Assembly: GCA_016197365.1 (NCBI GenBank) | Contig: JACPVS010000019.1 | Coordinates: 124,001 to 188,000 of the forward strand | From: Mycolicibacterium cosmeticum | Lineage (GTDB): Bacteria; Actinomycetota; Actinomycetes; Mycobacteriales; Mycobacteriaceae | DNA: 64,000 bases | Direction: 5' to 3' | In this document: positions 33,800-43,000 of the stretch, one piece after another | Layout of the letters: every line of letters begins with the position of its first letter | Numbering within the stretch: the stretch's first letter is position 1 | The notes under the pieces: model-generated | Database searches by the model: none | Told to the model about the DNA's origin: nothing | The model's input: the letters and a program-made list of their open reading frames with translations, nothing else | Program-made: the position numbers and the translations under genes

Positions 33800-34330
33800 T
33801 CAGTCCTGGCGGCGGTGCACGTCGATGAGCCCCTGATAGGCCTCGGCGTTGAAACGGTTACCCGCGACTTCCTCGTCGCTGAGGCTGCGGCGCACCTTGC
33901 CCGGCACGCCGGCGACCAGCGATCGCGGCGGAATCACCGCGCCCTGCGGCACCACCGCACCCGCCGCGACCAGCGAACCCGCTCCGACCACCGCGCCGTT
34001 GAGCACGATGGCGCCCATCCCGACCAGGACGTCGTCCTCAATGGTGCAGCCGTGCAGCACCGCATTGTGGCCCACGGTGACGCCCGCGCCGATGCGTGCC
34101 GGAAATCCGGGGTCGACATGGACGGTGACGCCGTCCTGGATGTTGCTGCCCTCGCCGATCTCGATGGGCTCGAACTCGGCACGCAGGGTGGCGTTGTACC
34201 AGACACTCACCCGCGCGGCCAGCGTCACCGGGCCGATCACGGTGGCGTTGGGCGCCACCCAGGACTCGGCGTGCAACTGCGGGGCACGCCCGCGGATGGG
34301 GATGATCAGCGGCTCAGGCATGGCCGTCAT
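33800..34330 (-). CDS. Gamma-class carbonic anhydrase-like protein
   Basis: 176 aa from ATG 34330 (ATG 34321 is an alternative). Left-handed beta-helix with hexapeptide repeats and the three conserved zinc histidines: His71 in VTVHVD, and His88 and His93 in VGHNAVLHG. The conserved WVAPNATVIG near the N-terminus and AGVPGKVRRSLSDEE near the C-terminus fit the gamma-CA/PaaY family. Members hydrate CO2 or bind acyl-CoA; activity varies. It is a single cytoplasmic gene, 28 bp after the convergent-free end of the GlxA-type regulator gene in the same orientation. Confidence 0.88.
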   Translation of the reverse strand: MTAMPEPLIIPIRGRAPQLHAESWVAPNATVIGPVTLAARVSVWYNATLRAEFEPIEIGEGSNIQDGVTVHVDPGFPARIGAGVTVGHNAVLHGCTIEDDVLVGMGAIVLNGAVVGAGSLVAAGAVVPQGAVIPPRSLVAGVPGKVRRSLSDEEVAGNRFNAEAYQGLIDVHRRQD

Positions 34331-34358
34331 CGTAGTCAGGTGCGTCCTGGAGACCGTC

Positions 34359-35315
34359 TTAGAGACCTTGGTAGACCTTGCGATAACTCGACGGGGACAT
34401 TCCCATGCCGCGGCGCAGGTGGTGGCGTAGGTTGCCGCCGGTGCCCAGCCCGGACAGCCGCGCCACCTCGTCGACCGGAATGTCCTTGGACTCCAGGAGT
34501 TCTCGGGCCCGGTCGACCCGGCGCTGCCGAATCCAGTTGCCCGGTGCCTCGCCGGTCTCCTCCCGGAAGCGGCGGTTGAACGTGCGCAGGCTCATGTGGG
34601 CGTGGCCGGCCAGCCGTGCGACGGTGAGCTCGGTTTCCAGGTGCGCCAGCGCCCAGGCCCGGGTGGCCGCCGTCGATGCGTGGTCGTCCACCGGCATCTG
34701 CCGGTCGATGAACTGTGCTTGGCCACCCTCACGCCACGGCGGGACCACGCAGTAGCGGGCGACCGTGTTGGCCACCTGCGCTCCGTGGTCACCACGAATG
34801 ATGTGCAGGCACAAGTCGATTCCCGCAGCAAGCCCCGCCGAAGTGAGCACGTCACCGTCATCGACGAACAGCACGTTCTCGTCCACGTCGACCGCCGGAT
34901 AGAGCGCGCGCAACGCATCGGCGAACTTCCAGTGCGTCGTCACGGTGCGGCCGTCGAGGAGGCCCGCGGCGGCCAGCACGAAGGCGCCGGTACAGATCGA
35001 CACCACCCGGGCGTCGGGGCGGATCCGGGCGAACGCGGCGGTGACGTCGTCGTCGAGGAACCCGCCCGTGCGGGCCGGGGCGTAGCGGGTGCCGGGGATG
35101 ACGACGGTGTCCGCGGTGTCCAGTGCCTCCGGTCCGGCGACCGGCACCATCGCGAAACCATTGGTGGAGGCGACCGGTCCGGGCTGCACGGCACACGTCG
35201 TCACCTCGTACAGCGGTGTTCCGTCGACGGCCAGGGCGCTGCCGAAGAGGGTGGGTGCAATGGTCGCGTCGAAACCGACCACCGGCGGTAGCAGGAGAAC
35301 TGCTATTCGATGCAC
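34359..35315 (-). CDS. GlxA-type regulator (DJ-1/PfpI domain plus AraC HTH)
   Basis: 318 aa. Residues 1-180 form a DJ-1/PfpI-like domain with the nucleophile-elbow region VVSICTGAFVLAAAGLLDG, and an AraC-type double HTH lies in the C-terminal third: VARLAGHAHMSLRTFNRRF, then EVARLSGLGTGGNLRHHLRR. GlxA regulators respond to small nitrogen- or carbon-containing metabolites. It is divergent from the MFS gene at 35398 (82 bp between starts), its most likely target. It may bind two sites in that gap, though I saw no clear repeat. Confidence 0.87.
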   Translation of the reverse strand: MHRIAVLLLPPVVGFDATIAPTLFGSALAVDGTPLYEVTTCAVQPGPVASTNGFAMVPVAGPEALDTADTVVIPGTRYAPARTGGFLDDDVTAAFARIRPDARVVSICTGAFVLAAAGLLDGRTVTTHWKFADALRALYPAVDVDENVLFVDDGDVLTSAGLAAGIDLCLHIIRGDHGAQVANTVARYCVVPPWREGGQAQFIDRQMPVDDHASTAATRAWALAHLETELTVARLAGHAHMSLRTFNRRFREETGEAPGNWIRQRRVDRARELLESKDIPVDEVARLSGLGTGGNLRHHLRRGMGMSPSSYRKVYQGL

Positions 35316-35397
35316 CCCGCCATCTTGGCATGTTTTTGATGAATCGTGTCGTTTGTGCCACTAGGCGGGCGGTGGTCATATCCGCGACAGTGGGCCG

Positions 35398-36657
35398 GTG
35401 ACACTTCTCGGTACGCGAACACGCCTGCACTGGGCCTGGGTGGTCGCCGCGGTCAGTTTCATCGCGATCCTCGGCGCAGCGGCCTTCCGCTCGGTGCCCG
35501 GCGTGATGATGAACCCACTGCATCACGAATTCGGCTGGAGCCACGGCACGGTCGGCGCGGCGATGGCGGTCAACATGACGCTGTACGGCCTGACCGCCCC
35601 GTTCGCCGCGGCGCTGATGGACCGCTTCGGGGTGCGCCCGGTGCTCACCGGCGCCCTGACCCTCATTGCCACCGGCTCGGCACTGAGCGTCCTGATGACG
35701 GCCAGTTGGCAGCTGGTGCTGCTGTGGGGCGTGCTGGTCGGGCTGGGCACCGGCGCCATTTCGATGGGTTTCGTCGCGACCATCGCCACCCGCTGGTTCG
35801 AGGCCCGCCGCGGCCTGGTCACCGGCGTCCTGACCGCGGCCAGCGCCACCGGTCAGCTGGTCTTCCTGCCGGTGGTCGCCGCCGTCACCACCGCACACGG
35901 TTGGCGGTGGGCCTCGTTGATCGTCGCCGCGGCCGCCGTCGCGGTGGTGCCGCTGGTGGTGCTGTTCATGCGCAGCTACCCGCAGGACATCGGTCTGACC
36001 GCCTACGGAGCCACCACCACCGAAACCGCGGTGCTGCCCACCGGCACGTTCAGCGCCGCCTTCGAGGGACTGCGGATCGGGCTGCGCTCCCGGGCGTTCT
36101 GGCTGCTCGCGGCCAGCTTCGCAATCTGCGGCATGACCACCAACGGCTTGATCGGCACTCACTTCATCCCGGCCGCCAACGATCACGGGATGCCGACGAC
36201 GCTCGCTGCCGGGCTGCTCGCCACCATCGGCATCTTCGACGTGGCAGGCACGGTGTTCTCCGGTTGGCTGACCGACCGGGTCGACCCCCGGCTGCTGCTG
36301 GTCGTCTACTACACGGGGCGCGGGTTGTCGTTGTCGCTGCTGCCGTCGCTGCTGTCCCCGCACGCCGAACCGAGCACCTGGGTGTTCGTCATCTTCTACG
36401 GCCTGGACTGGGTGGCCACTGTGCCGCCGACGATCGTGCTGTGCCGGGAGTACTTCGGTGCCCGCACACCCGTGGTGTTCGGCTGGGTGTTCGCATCCCA
36501 CCAGTTGGGCGCGGCCGTCGCCGCGGCCGGCGCCGGGTGGATCCGGGATCTGCAAGGCAACTATGACCTGGCGTTCTATCTGGCCGCGGGGTTGTGCGTC
36601 GTGGCCGCTGGACTTTGCGGCGCGGTGCGCAGACCCCAGCAGGCAGCGGTGGCCTGA
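35398..36657 (+). CDS. MFS transporter divergent from GlxA-type regulator
   Basis: 419 aa from GTG 35398; twelve membrane segments. The MFS loop motif after helix 2 is visible as ALMDRFGVRPVLTGALTL, and WFEARRGLVTGVLTAASATG marks helices 4-5, as in the oxalate:formate/monocarboxylate porter-like (MCT) branch. Both features suggest a carboxylate or small-metabolite transporter rather than a multidrug pump. Divergence from a metabolite-sensing regulator supports uptake or efflux of a specific compound; which one is unknown. Confidence 0.86.
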   Translation: MTLLGTRTRLHWAWVVAAVSFIAILGAAAFRSVPGVMMNPLHHEFGWSHGTVGAAMAVNMTLYGLTAPFAAALMDRFGVRPVLTGALTLIATGSALSVLMTASWQLVLLWGVLVGLGTGAISMGFVATIATRWFEARRGLVTGVLTAASATGQLVFLPVVAAVTTAHGWRWASLIVAAAAVAVVPLVVLFMRSYPQDIGLTAYGATTTETAVLPTGTFSAAFEGLRIGLRSRAFWLLAASFAICGMTTNGLIGTHFIPAANDHGMPTTLAAGLLATIGIFDVAGTVFSGWLTDRVDPRLLLVVYYTGRGLSLSLLPSLLSPHAEPSTWVFVIFYGLDWVATVPPTIVLCREYFGARTPVVFGWVFASHQLGAAVAAAGAGWIRDLQGNYDLAFYLAAGLCVVAAGLCGAVRRPQQAAVA

Positions 36658-36837
36658 GAGCCTCGTTTTTGTTAGTCCGGCCGGTACGAATACCATGCAA
36701 GCGGCGCCGCGGGGACGCCGAGGCTCGGGTGGACTGTTAGCTGATGGTGCACGCACGCTGCATGTGCCGAGGTTCCCGCCCATCCGCGCCGCCCAGCTTC
36801 AAGCAACTGGACCCAGGCACGACATGGAGGAACTCAC

Positions 36838-37578
36838 GTGCAAGCACGCACCGGCAAGCTTATCGGCGGCGTCGTCGCATCCGCAGCGATCGCCCTGTCC
36901 GCAGCGGTGACGGCCCACGCCGACCCGACCACCCCGACGGCACCCGTCCCCGTTCCGCAGGGTTCCGCCTGCGACGCGGGCGTCAAGGCCGTCGCATCCG
37001 GCCCGGGTTCGCTGCTCGGTCTCTCCACCGCGGGATCGTCGGCCGCGTTGGCCAGCATCCCGGAGATCTCCACCTTCAGCCAGGCCATCTCGGGTCAGCT
37101 CAATCCGGCGGTGAACGTCAGCAGCGTCCTGGACAACGGCCCGTACGTGGTGTTCGCGCCCAGCAATGACGCCTTCGCCAAGCTCGATCCCGCCGAACTG
37201 GAGGCCATCAAGGCCGATCCGGTCAAGCTGACCGCGCTGGTCTACTACCACATGGTGCTCGGCATCCTCGGCCCCGACGACATCCACGGCACCATGTACA
37301 CCCAGCAGGGCAAGCCGGTCGTGGTGAAGGGCAAGGGCGGGGACATCACCGTCAACGACGCCAAGGTCACCTGCGCCGGCATCAAGACCGCGAACGCGCG
37401 GATCTACATCCTCGACACCGTGTTGGACCCGGCCCTGGCCCCCGAGGGCGTGACCGCGACGGCCACCACGACGTCGACGTCCTCGACGGAGACCGCGACC
37501 ACCACGCCGGCCGCTCCGGCCACCGAGACCCCGGTGACGGTCACCAGCACGACGACCACGGTGGCCCCGCCGCGCTGA
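36838..37578 (+). CDS. Secreted fasciclin-domain protein (MPT70/MPT83-like)
   Basis: 246 aa from GTG 36838 with a GAGGAA ribosome binding site. Signal peptide at 1-30, cleaved near TAHAD. A fasciclin (FAS1) domain spans about 60-200, with the H1 region VFAPSNDAFAKLDPAELEAI and the H2 region ITVNDAKVTCAGIKTANARIYILDTVL. Two cysteines (residues about 42 and 179) may pair, as in MPT70. The tail is Thr/Ser/Pro-rich, a likely O-mannosylation region. No lipobox is present, so it is secreted rather than a lipoprotein like MPT83. The 180-bp upstream gap holds the promoter; no sigma-factor box is clear. Confidence 0.9.
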   Translation: MQARTGKLIGGVVASAAIALSAAVTAHADPTTPTAPVPVPQGSACDAGVKAVASGPGSLLGLSTAGSSAALASIPEISTFSQAISGQLNPAVNVSSVLDNGPYVVFAPSNDAFAKLDPAELEAIKADPVKLTALVYYHMVLGILGPDDIHGTMYTQQGKPVVVKGKGGDITVNDAKVTCAGIKTANARIYILDTVLDPALAPEGVTATATTTSTSSTETATTTPAAPATETPVTVTSTTTTVAPPR

Positions 37579-37589
37579 GCGGCTCACCG

Positions 37590-37645
37590 CGAAACTGAAG
37601 CCAGGGACGGAATCCGTAAAGGATCCATCCCTGGCTTCAGTTTCG
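37590..37645. terminator. 21-bp hairpin, bidirectional terminator
   Basis: Arms 37590-37610 and 37625-37645 match at 20 of 21 positions, with a 14-nt loop. It sits 11 bp after the fasciclin stop and 15 bp before the convergent acyl-CoA dehydrogenase stop. Confidence 0.8.
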
Positions 37646-37660
37646 TTGGGTACTAACGGA

Positions 37661-38803
37661 TTACAGGCCCAGATCCCGGCCGATGATCTCCTTCATGATC
37701 TCGGTGGTGCCACCGTAGATCGTCTGGATTCGCACATCGATGTAGTCCTTGGCGACCCGGTATTCGTTCATGTAGCCGTAGCCGCCGTGCAGCTGCAGGC
37801 ACTGGTCGACGACCTTCTTGCCGAGCTCGGTGCACCACCACTTGGCCTTGGACGCCTGGACCGCGGTGAGCTCGCCGTCCACGACCGCACGCAGGCAACG
37901 GTCGACGTACTGCTCGGCGATGTCCAGTTCGGTGTCCAACTCGGCCATTACGAAGCGGCTGTTCTGGAAGCTGCCGATCGGCTGGCCGAAGGCCTTGCGG
38001 TCCTTGACGTACTGCAGCGTCTCGTTGAACGTGGCCCTCGCGCCGGCGACACCGGCGATGGCGATCGAAAGACGTTCCGAGGGCAGGTTTTCCATCAGAT
38101 GGTAGAAACCCTTGCCTTCGGTGCCCAGCAGGTTCTCGGCGGGGACGCGGACGTCCTCGAAGTTCAGCTCCGCGGTGTCGGCGGCGTGCTGACCGATCTT
38201 GTCCAACTTGCGGCCCCGGGTGAAGCCCGGGGTGTCGCGCTCGACCACCAGCAGCGAGAAGCCCTTGTGGCCGGCTTCCGGGTCGGTGCGTGCCACGACG
38301 ACCACCAGGTCGGAGTTGATGCCCGCGGAGATGAATGTCTTGGAGCCGTTGATGATCCAGTCGTCACCGTCGCGCACCGCGGTGGTGCGGATGCCGGCCA
38401 GGTCGCTGCCGGCGCCCGGCTCGCTCATGGCGATCGCGCCGATCAGCTCACCGCTGACGAAGCCCGGCATCCAGCGTTTGAGCTGTTCCTCGGTGGCCAG
38501 ATGCTTGAAGTACGGGCCGACGATGTCGTTCTGCAGGCTCACGCCCGGGCAGGCCAGACCGAACTTGGCGAATTCCTCGACGATGACAGCGTTGAACCGG
38601 AAGTCGTCGACCCCGCCGCCGCCGAACTCTTCGGGCATGTTGAACCCGATCAGCCCGTAATTGCCTGCGGCCACATAAGCTCCGCGGTCGACGAGGCGGT
38701 CGGCCTCCCACTTCTCGACGTTGGGCAGGCACTCCTTCTCCAGGAACTGCCTGGCAGTGTCCCGGAGCTGCTCGTGCTCGGTTTCGAAAACCAGTCTCTT
38801 CAC
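37661..38803 (-). CDS. Acyl-CoA dehydrogenase
   Basis: 380 aa from GTG 38803. The FAD-binding signature AIAMSEPGAGSDLAGIRTTA (about 123-142) and the C-terminal LHGGYGYMNEYRVAKDYID and YGGTTEIM blocks are typical. The usual catalytic Glu position of medium-chain enzymes (YEGT) is Gly here; Glu243 in PSERLSIA is likely the base, as in long-chain and isovaleryl-type enzymes. It oxidises an acyl-CoA to the 2-enoyl-CoA, passing electrons to ETF. It lies downstream of the crotonase and thiolase genes in one operon, forming a beta-oxidation set. Confidence 0.9.
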   Translation of the reverse strand: MKRLVFETEHEQLRDTARQFLEKECLPNVEKWEADRLVDRGAYVAAGNYGLIGFNMPEEFGGGGVDDFRFNAVIVEEFAKFGLACPGVSLQNDIVGPYFKHLATEEQLKRWMPGFVSGELIGAIAMSEPGAGSDLAGIRTTAVRDGDDWIINGSKTFISAGINSDLVVVVARTDPEAGHKGFSLLVVERDTPGFTRGRKLDKIGQHAADTAELNFEDVRVPAENLLGTEGKGFYHLMENLPSERLSIAIAGVAGARATFNETLQYVKDRKAFGQPIGSFQNSRFVMAELDTELDIAEQYVDRCLRAVVDGELTAVQASKAKWWCTELGKKVVDQCLQLHGGYGYMNEYRVAKDYIDVRIQTIYGGTTEIMKEIIGRDLGL

Positions 38804-38805
38804 AG

Positions 38806-39603
38806 TTACTTCGCTTTCCAGACGGGCTCGCGCTTCTGCGCGAAAGCCAGCGGACCCTCTTGGGCGTCCTCGGTTTTGAGCAAGGTGGCGAACTCGCCGA
38901 AGGTCTGCTTCCAGAACGGCTCGTCGGCGCCGATGACGCCGTCGACGGCGCCGTAGGACACCCGCTTGCTGGCACGGACGGCCAGCGGAGCGTTGACGGT
39001 GATGCGTTCGGCCAGTGCGAGCGCCGCGTCCAGCACGGTGCCGTCCGGTACCACCTTGTTGATCAGGCCCCACTTCAGCGCGTCCGCCGAGGACAGCGGT
39101 TCGCCGGTGAACACCAGTTCCAGGGCCAGTTTCTGGGGCAGCTGCGCGACGATGCGGAACACCCCGCCGGCGCCGGCGATCAGGCCGCGCTTCACTTCCG
39201 GCAGACCGAATTTGGCGCGTTCCTCGGCCACCACCAGGTCACTGGCCAGCGCCAGTTCGGTGCCGCCGCCCAGCGCGGTGCCGTTGACGGCCGCGATGGT
39301 CGGCTTGTCGATGAAGTGCCGCACGTACCCGGCGAAGCCCCACTCCGGGTGGTCGGGGTGGAACAGGTTCTCCCCGCGCGAGATGGCCTTCAGATCCGCA
39401 CCGGCGCAGAATGATTTGTCGCCCGCCCCGGTGAGGATGACGGCCCGGACCTCCGCATCGTCCTGCGCGGCAGCCAAGGCATCGCCGACACCGATGGACA
39501 CCGACGCGTTGATGGCGTTGCGGGCCTCCGGCCGGTTGATCGTGATGATCGAGACGTTGCCTCGTCGTTCTACGAGCGCACCCGGCTGCTGCTCGTCGCT
39601 CAC
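38806..39603 (-). CDS. Enoyl-CoA hydratase (crotonase family)
   Basis: 265 aa from GTG 39603, inside the thiolase stop (GTGA). It has crotonase signatures: SFCAGADLKAISRGE (about 63-77), PTIAAVNGTALGGGTELALAS (around 100-120), FGLPEVKRGLIAGAGG with Glu in the catalytic helix, and the C-terminal LLKTEDAQEGPLAFAQKREP. Unlike the crotonase at 27774, the Glu is in place, consistent with hydratase activity. It would hydrate the product of the neighbouring dehydrogenase. Its stop lies 2 bp before the dehydrogenase start. Confidence 0.9.
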   Translation of the reverse strand: MSDEQQPGALVERRGNVSIITINRPEARNAINASVSIGVGDALAAAQDDAEVRAVILTGAGDKSFCAGADLKAISRGENLFHPDHPEWGFAGYVRHFIDKPTIAAVNGTALGGGTELALASDLVVAEERAKFGLPEVKRGLIAGAGGVFRIVAQLPQKLALELVFTGEPLSSADALKWGLINKVVPDGTVLDAALALAERITVNAPLAVRASKRVSYGAVDGVIGADEPFWKQTFGEFATLLKTEDAQEGPLAFAQKREPVWKAK

Positions 39604-40760
39604 AGCAGTTCCAGGATGGTCGCGTTCGCCTGACCGCCACCTTCGCACATGGTCTGCAGGCCGTACTGAATGTTGTTGTCCCGCATGTGATAGAGCAACG
39701 TGGTCAGGATGCGGGCGCCGGAACCACCGAGCGGGTGGCCCAGCGCGATGGCGCCGCCGTTGGGGTTGAGCCGGCTCTCGTCGGCGCCGATGTCCTTCAG
39801 CCACGCCATCGGCACGGGGGCGAAGGCCTCGTTGACCTCGAACACACCGATCTGGTCGACGCTCAGGCCGGACTTGGCCAGTGCCTTCTGGGTGGCCGGG
39901 ATCGGCGCGGTCAGCATGATGACCGGGTCGGCGCCGGCGAGCACCGCGGTGTGCACCTTGGCGATCGGCTTGAGCCCCAGGTCTTTTGCCTTCTCGGCCG
40001 AGGTGACCAGCAGCGCGGCCGAGCCGTCGGAGATCTGGCTGGAGTTACCGGCGTGGATGACGCCGTCCTCACGGAAGGCGGGCTTGATGTTGCCCATGGA
40101 CTCGACGGTGCCGCCGCGGCGGATGCCACCGTCCTCCAGCACTGTGACCTTGTTGCCGTCCGCGTCCGTTACATTGATCCCGACGATCTGGTCCTTGAAT
40201 GCGCCGGAATCCTGTGCGGCGGCGGCTTTCTCATGCGAACGCAGGGAGAATTCGTCCAGCTGGGTGCGCGACAGGCCCCACTGCGACGCGATCATCTCGG
40301 CGCCGACGCCCTGGTTGGGCGTCTTGTGGTCGTAGCGCGCCTGGAATGCTTCCGGGTAGGGGTGCCCGCCGTTGGCCAGCGAGGAACCCATCGGGGTGCG
40401 CGACATCGACTCGACGCCACCGGCGACGACGACGTCGTAGTGGCCGGCCACCACGCCGGCGACGGCGAAGTGCAGCGACTGCTGACTGGAACCGCACTGG
40501 CGGTCGACGGTCACACCGGGCACGGTCTCGGGCCATCCGGCGGTCAGCACGGCGGTGCGGGCGATGTCGAGCGCCTGCTCACCCGCCTGCATGACGCAAC
40601 CCCAGATGACGTCGTCGACGAGGGCGGGGTCGATCCCGGCGCGCTGCACCAGGCCGTTGAGCACCTGGGCCGACAGCTCCGACGGGTGCACTCCCGACAG
40701 GGCGCCGTTGCGCTTCCCGACCGGGGACCGCACTGCCTCGACGATGACCGCTTCTGCCAT
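39600..40760 (-). CDS. Acetyl-CoA acyltransferase (thiolase)
   Basis: 386 aa. The nucleophilic Cys89 is in VDRQCGSSQQ, and the general-base cysteine is in CEGGGQANATI near the C-terminus. The His motif is in NGGAIALGHPLGGSGAR. The length and motifs fit the degradative 3-ketoacyl-CoA thiolases (FadA type) that release acetyl-CoA or propionyl-CoA. It is the first gene of the thiolase-crotonase-dehydrogenase operon, divergent from a FadR-type regulator. Which fatty acid or sterol fragment it degrades cannot be told. Confidence 0.92.
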   Translation of the reverse strand: MAEAVIVEAVRSPVGKRNGALSGVHPSELSAQVLNGLVQRAGIDPALVDDVIWGCVMQAGEQALDIARTAVLTAGWPETVPGVTVDRQCGSSQQSLHFAVAGVVAGHYDVVVAGGVESMSRTPMGSSLANGGHPYPEAFQARYDHKTPNQGVGAEMIASQWGLSRTQLDEFSLRSHEKAAAAQDSGAFKDQIVGINVTDADGNKVTVLEDGGIRRGGTVESMGNIKPAFREDGVIHAGNSSQISDGSAALLVTSAEKAKDLGLKPIAKVHTAVLAGADPVIMLTAPIPATQKALAKSGLSVDQIGVFEVNEAFAPVPMAWLKDIGADESRLNPNGGAIALGHPLGGSGARILTTLLYHMRDNNIQYGLQTMCEGGGQANATILELL

Positions 40761-40849
40761 GACTTCTCCTTCGAAGGTGTGGTGGCTTTTGCAAAGAGTC
40801 GCTTAGGCCGCGAGTTCAGCCAGAGCCTTAAGCTGAACCTAGAACAGAA

Positions 40850-40919
40850 GGTTTACTAGGTCAACCTACTGGTTGGTAGAGCCGAGTTACGCCCCGGTTG
40901 ACCCCAGACATGGTTTACT
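40850..40919. promoter_or_regulatory. Candidate operator region between thiolase operon and FadR-type gene
   Basis: GGTTTACT occurs twice as a direct repeat (40850-40857 and 40912-40919, 62 bp apart), and the inverted repeat TAGGT-CA-ACCTA (40857-40868) overlaps the first copy. This 209-bp divergent region is the natural place for binding by the neighbouring regulator. Confidence 0.4.
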
Positions 40920-40969
40920 GAGTTCACTAGCTGGCCGCAACCCGGCCACAATCAGTCCAGGAGGCCCCG

Positions 40970-41767
40970 GTGGCCCAGTCCACCCCGTTATCGCCGATGA
41001 TCGGCCCCAACGCCATCCCATCGACGTCCGGCGGCGCCATCCGCAGCCCCAAGACCGCCGAACTGGTGGCGGGCACCCTGCGCCGCATGGTGGTCGACGG
41101 GCAGCTCAAAGAGGGTGACTTCCTGCCCAACGAGGCCGAGCTGATGGCCCATTTCGCCGTCAGCCGCCCCACCCTGCGTGAAGCGGTACGTGTGCTCGAA
41201 TCCGAACGCCTCGTCGAGGTGCGACGGGGTTCGCGCACCGGCGCGCGGGTGCGGGTACCCGGACCCGAGATCGTCGCGCGGCCGGCCGGGCTGCTACTGG
41301 AACTGTCCGGCGCGACCATCGCCGACGTGATGACCGCCCGCTCGGGTATCGAACCGATGGCGGTGCGACTGCTCACCGAATCCGGTAACACCGAGGCGTT
41401 CGACGAACTCGACACCATGCTCACCGACTACGTGCCCTCGGGCCGCGACACCGGCCGGATGGCGGAGACGACGGGCGACTTCCACCGCCGCATGGTCCAA
41501 CTGTCCGGCAACGCGACGCTGACCATCATCGCCGGCATGCTGCACGAGATCACCGTGCGCCACACCGCCTTCGCGATGAAGGAAAACCGCCCGATGTCCA
41601 AATCGGACTACGAGTTGTTGATGCGCTCCTACAAGCGGTTGATGACGTTGATGCGCTCGGGTGACGGCGAGGGCGCCGAGGCGCACTGGCGAAAGCATCT
41701 GGACACCGCGCGCGAACTGCTGCTCAAGGGCATGGAGACCGTCAAGGTCCGCGACGTGATGGGCTAA
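40970..41767 (+). CDS. FadR-type GntR-family regulator
   Basis: 265 aa from GTG 40970, with a CAGGAGG ribosome binding site. The GntR HTH is at about residues 25-90 (KTAELVAGTLRRMVVDGQLK, FAVSRPTLREAVRVLESERL, then VRRGSRTGARV). An FCD ligand-binding domain follows with helical segments and metal-binding-type His (FHRRMVQLSGNATLT and HEITVRHTA). FadR proteins sense acyl-CoA or organic acids. It is divergent from the thiolase operon, so an acyl-CoA-responsive repressor is likely. Its stop overlaps that of the convergent amidohydrolase. Confidence 0.88.
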   Translation: MAQSTPLSPMIGPNAIPSTSGGAIRSPKTAELVAGTLRRMVVDGQLKEGDFLPNEAELMAHFAVSRPTLREAVRVLESERLVEVRRGSRTGARVRVPGPEIVARPAGLLLELSGATIADVMTARSGIEPMAVRLLTESGNTEAFDELDTMLTDYVPSGRDTGRMAETTGDFHRRMVQLSGNATLTIIAGMLHEITVRHTAFAMKENRPMSKSDYELLMRSYKRLMTLMRSGDGEGAEAHWRKHLDTARELLLKGMETVKVRDVMG

Positions 41768-42987
41768 CGGGACCCACCCAGCCAGGTGCGGGCCGCCACC
41801 GTCAGCGCCTCCACCCCCGCACTCAGGGTCGGTTCCAGCACCGGCGCGAATTCCGGTGAATGGTTCGTCGGCGGCAACTCCCCCTTGGCGAAGGCGTCGG
41901 TGAAGGTCTGCATGGTGACCCCGCCCCAGAACCAGAACACCGTCGGCACCCCGATGGCGTTGCCGAACACCCCGACATCCTCACTGGCCGACAGCGGCGG
42001 CAGCGGCCACACCTTGTCCGCCCCGAAGTGCTCCCGCAGGGCGGCGACGGTCTTCTCCGTGGCGGCCGGGTCACTGATCAGCACGGGCGCCGTCACCGTC
42101 CAGTCGAAGTCCGGCTCGCGGGGCGCGTTCGAGGCCGCGGCTTCGGCGCGCACCACCCGTTCGACCGCCGCACGCACCGCGGCCCGGCGCTCGGCCGAGT
42201 AGGTCCGCACGTTGATCCCCAGTTCGGCCGTGTCGGGAATGATGTTCTCCTTCGTCCCCGCCTGCAGACGTCCCACGGTCACGACGGCCTGTTCGTGCGA
42301 CGGCACCTCCCGGGCCACGATGCCCTGCAAGCGCAGTACCGCCGCGGCCGCCATGACCACCGGGTCGACGGTGTGTTCAGGTGAGGACCCGTGCCCGCCG
42401 CGGCCGTGCAGCGTCACGTCCACCGAATCCGTCCCGGCCATGATCGGGCCGGTGCCGTAGCCGATGACGCCTGCGGGCAGCGGGCCGACGTGCTGCCCGA
42501 TGATGACCGACGGCGTCGGGAAGCGGTCGAACAATCCGTCGTCCAGCATCGCTTGGGCGCCGCTGGCGAGTTCCTCGGCGGGCTGAAAGACGGCCAGCAG
42601 CGTTCCGGACCACGCGGAACGGGTGGCCGCCAGCGTCTGCACCGCACCGACGAGGGCCGCCGTGTGCATGTCGTGGCCGCAGGCGTGCGCGACGGACACC
42701 TGCCGGCCGTTGGCATCCGGCACGGATTTGATACTGGCATAGGGCAATCCGGTGTTCTCCCGAACCGGCAGCGCATCCATGTCGGCCCGCAACATCACCA
42801 CCGGCCCGTCGCCGTTGCGTAGCACCACGACCACACCGGTGCCACCGACGCCAGGGGTCACCTCGGCTTCGGTGCCCTCGAGCGCGGCAATCACCCGGGC
42901 CGCGGTGGCGTGCTCCTGACCGGACAGTTCGGGGTCGCTGTGCAGTGCGCGGTACAGGTCGGCAAGGCTTGCGGTGTCTATCGCCAT
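41764..42987 (-). CDS. M20-family metallo-amidohydrolase
   Basis: 407 aa. Metal and catalytic motifs: MLRADMDALPVRENTGL (about 85), HACGHDMHTAALVGAV with the His/Asp ligands (about 112-126), FQPAEELASGAQAML with the Glu pair (about 146-160), and GRGGHGSSPEH (about 206). The pattern fits the IAA-amino acid hydrolase/HipO-like branch that cleaves N-acyl amino acids, releasing an acid and an amino acid. The single gene lies between the FadR-type gene and a DUF3556 gene. No signal peptide, so it acts in the cytoplasm. Confidence 0.9.
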   Translation of the reverse strand: MAIDTASLADLYRALHSDPELSGQEHATAARVIAALEGTEAEVTPGVGGTGVVVVLRNGDGPVVMLRADMDALPVRENTGLPYASIKSVPDANGRQVSVAHACGHDMHTAALVGAVQTLAATRSAWSGTLLAVFQPAEELASGAQAMLDDGLFDRFPTPSVIIGQHVGPLPAGVIGYGTGPIMAGTDSVDVTLHGRGGHGSSPEHTVDPVVMAAAAVLRLQGIVAREVPSHEQAVVTVGRLQAGTKENIIPDTAELGINVRTYSAERRAAVRAAVERVVRAEAAASNAPREPDFDWTVTAPVLISDPAATEKTVAALREHFGADKVWPLPPLSASEDVGVFGNAIGVPTVFWFWGGVTMQTFTDAFAKGELPPTNHSPEFAPVLEPTLSAGVEALTVAARTWLGGSR

Positions 42988-43000
42988 ACCGACAGTCTTA

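Noticed and set aside
36658..36837. SigK-like promoter for the fasciclin gene, by analogy with mpt70/mpt83
   Set aside because: I could not see convincing -35/-10 boxes of that type, so a regulation claim would rest only on analogy.
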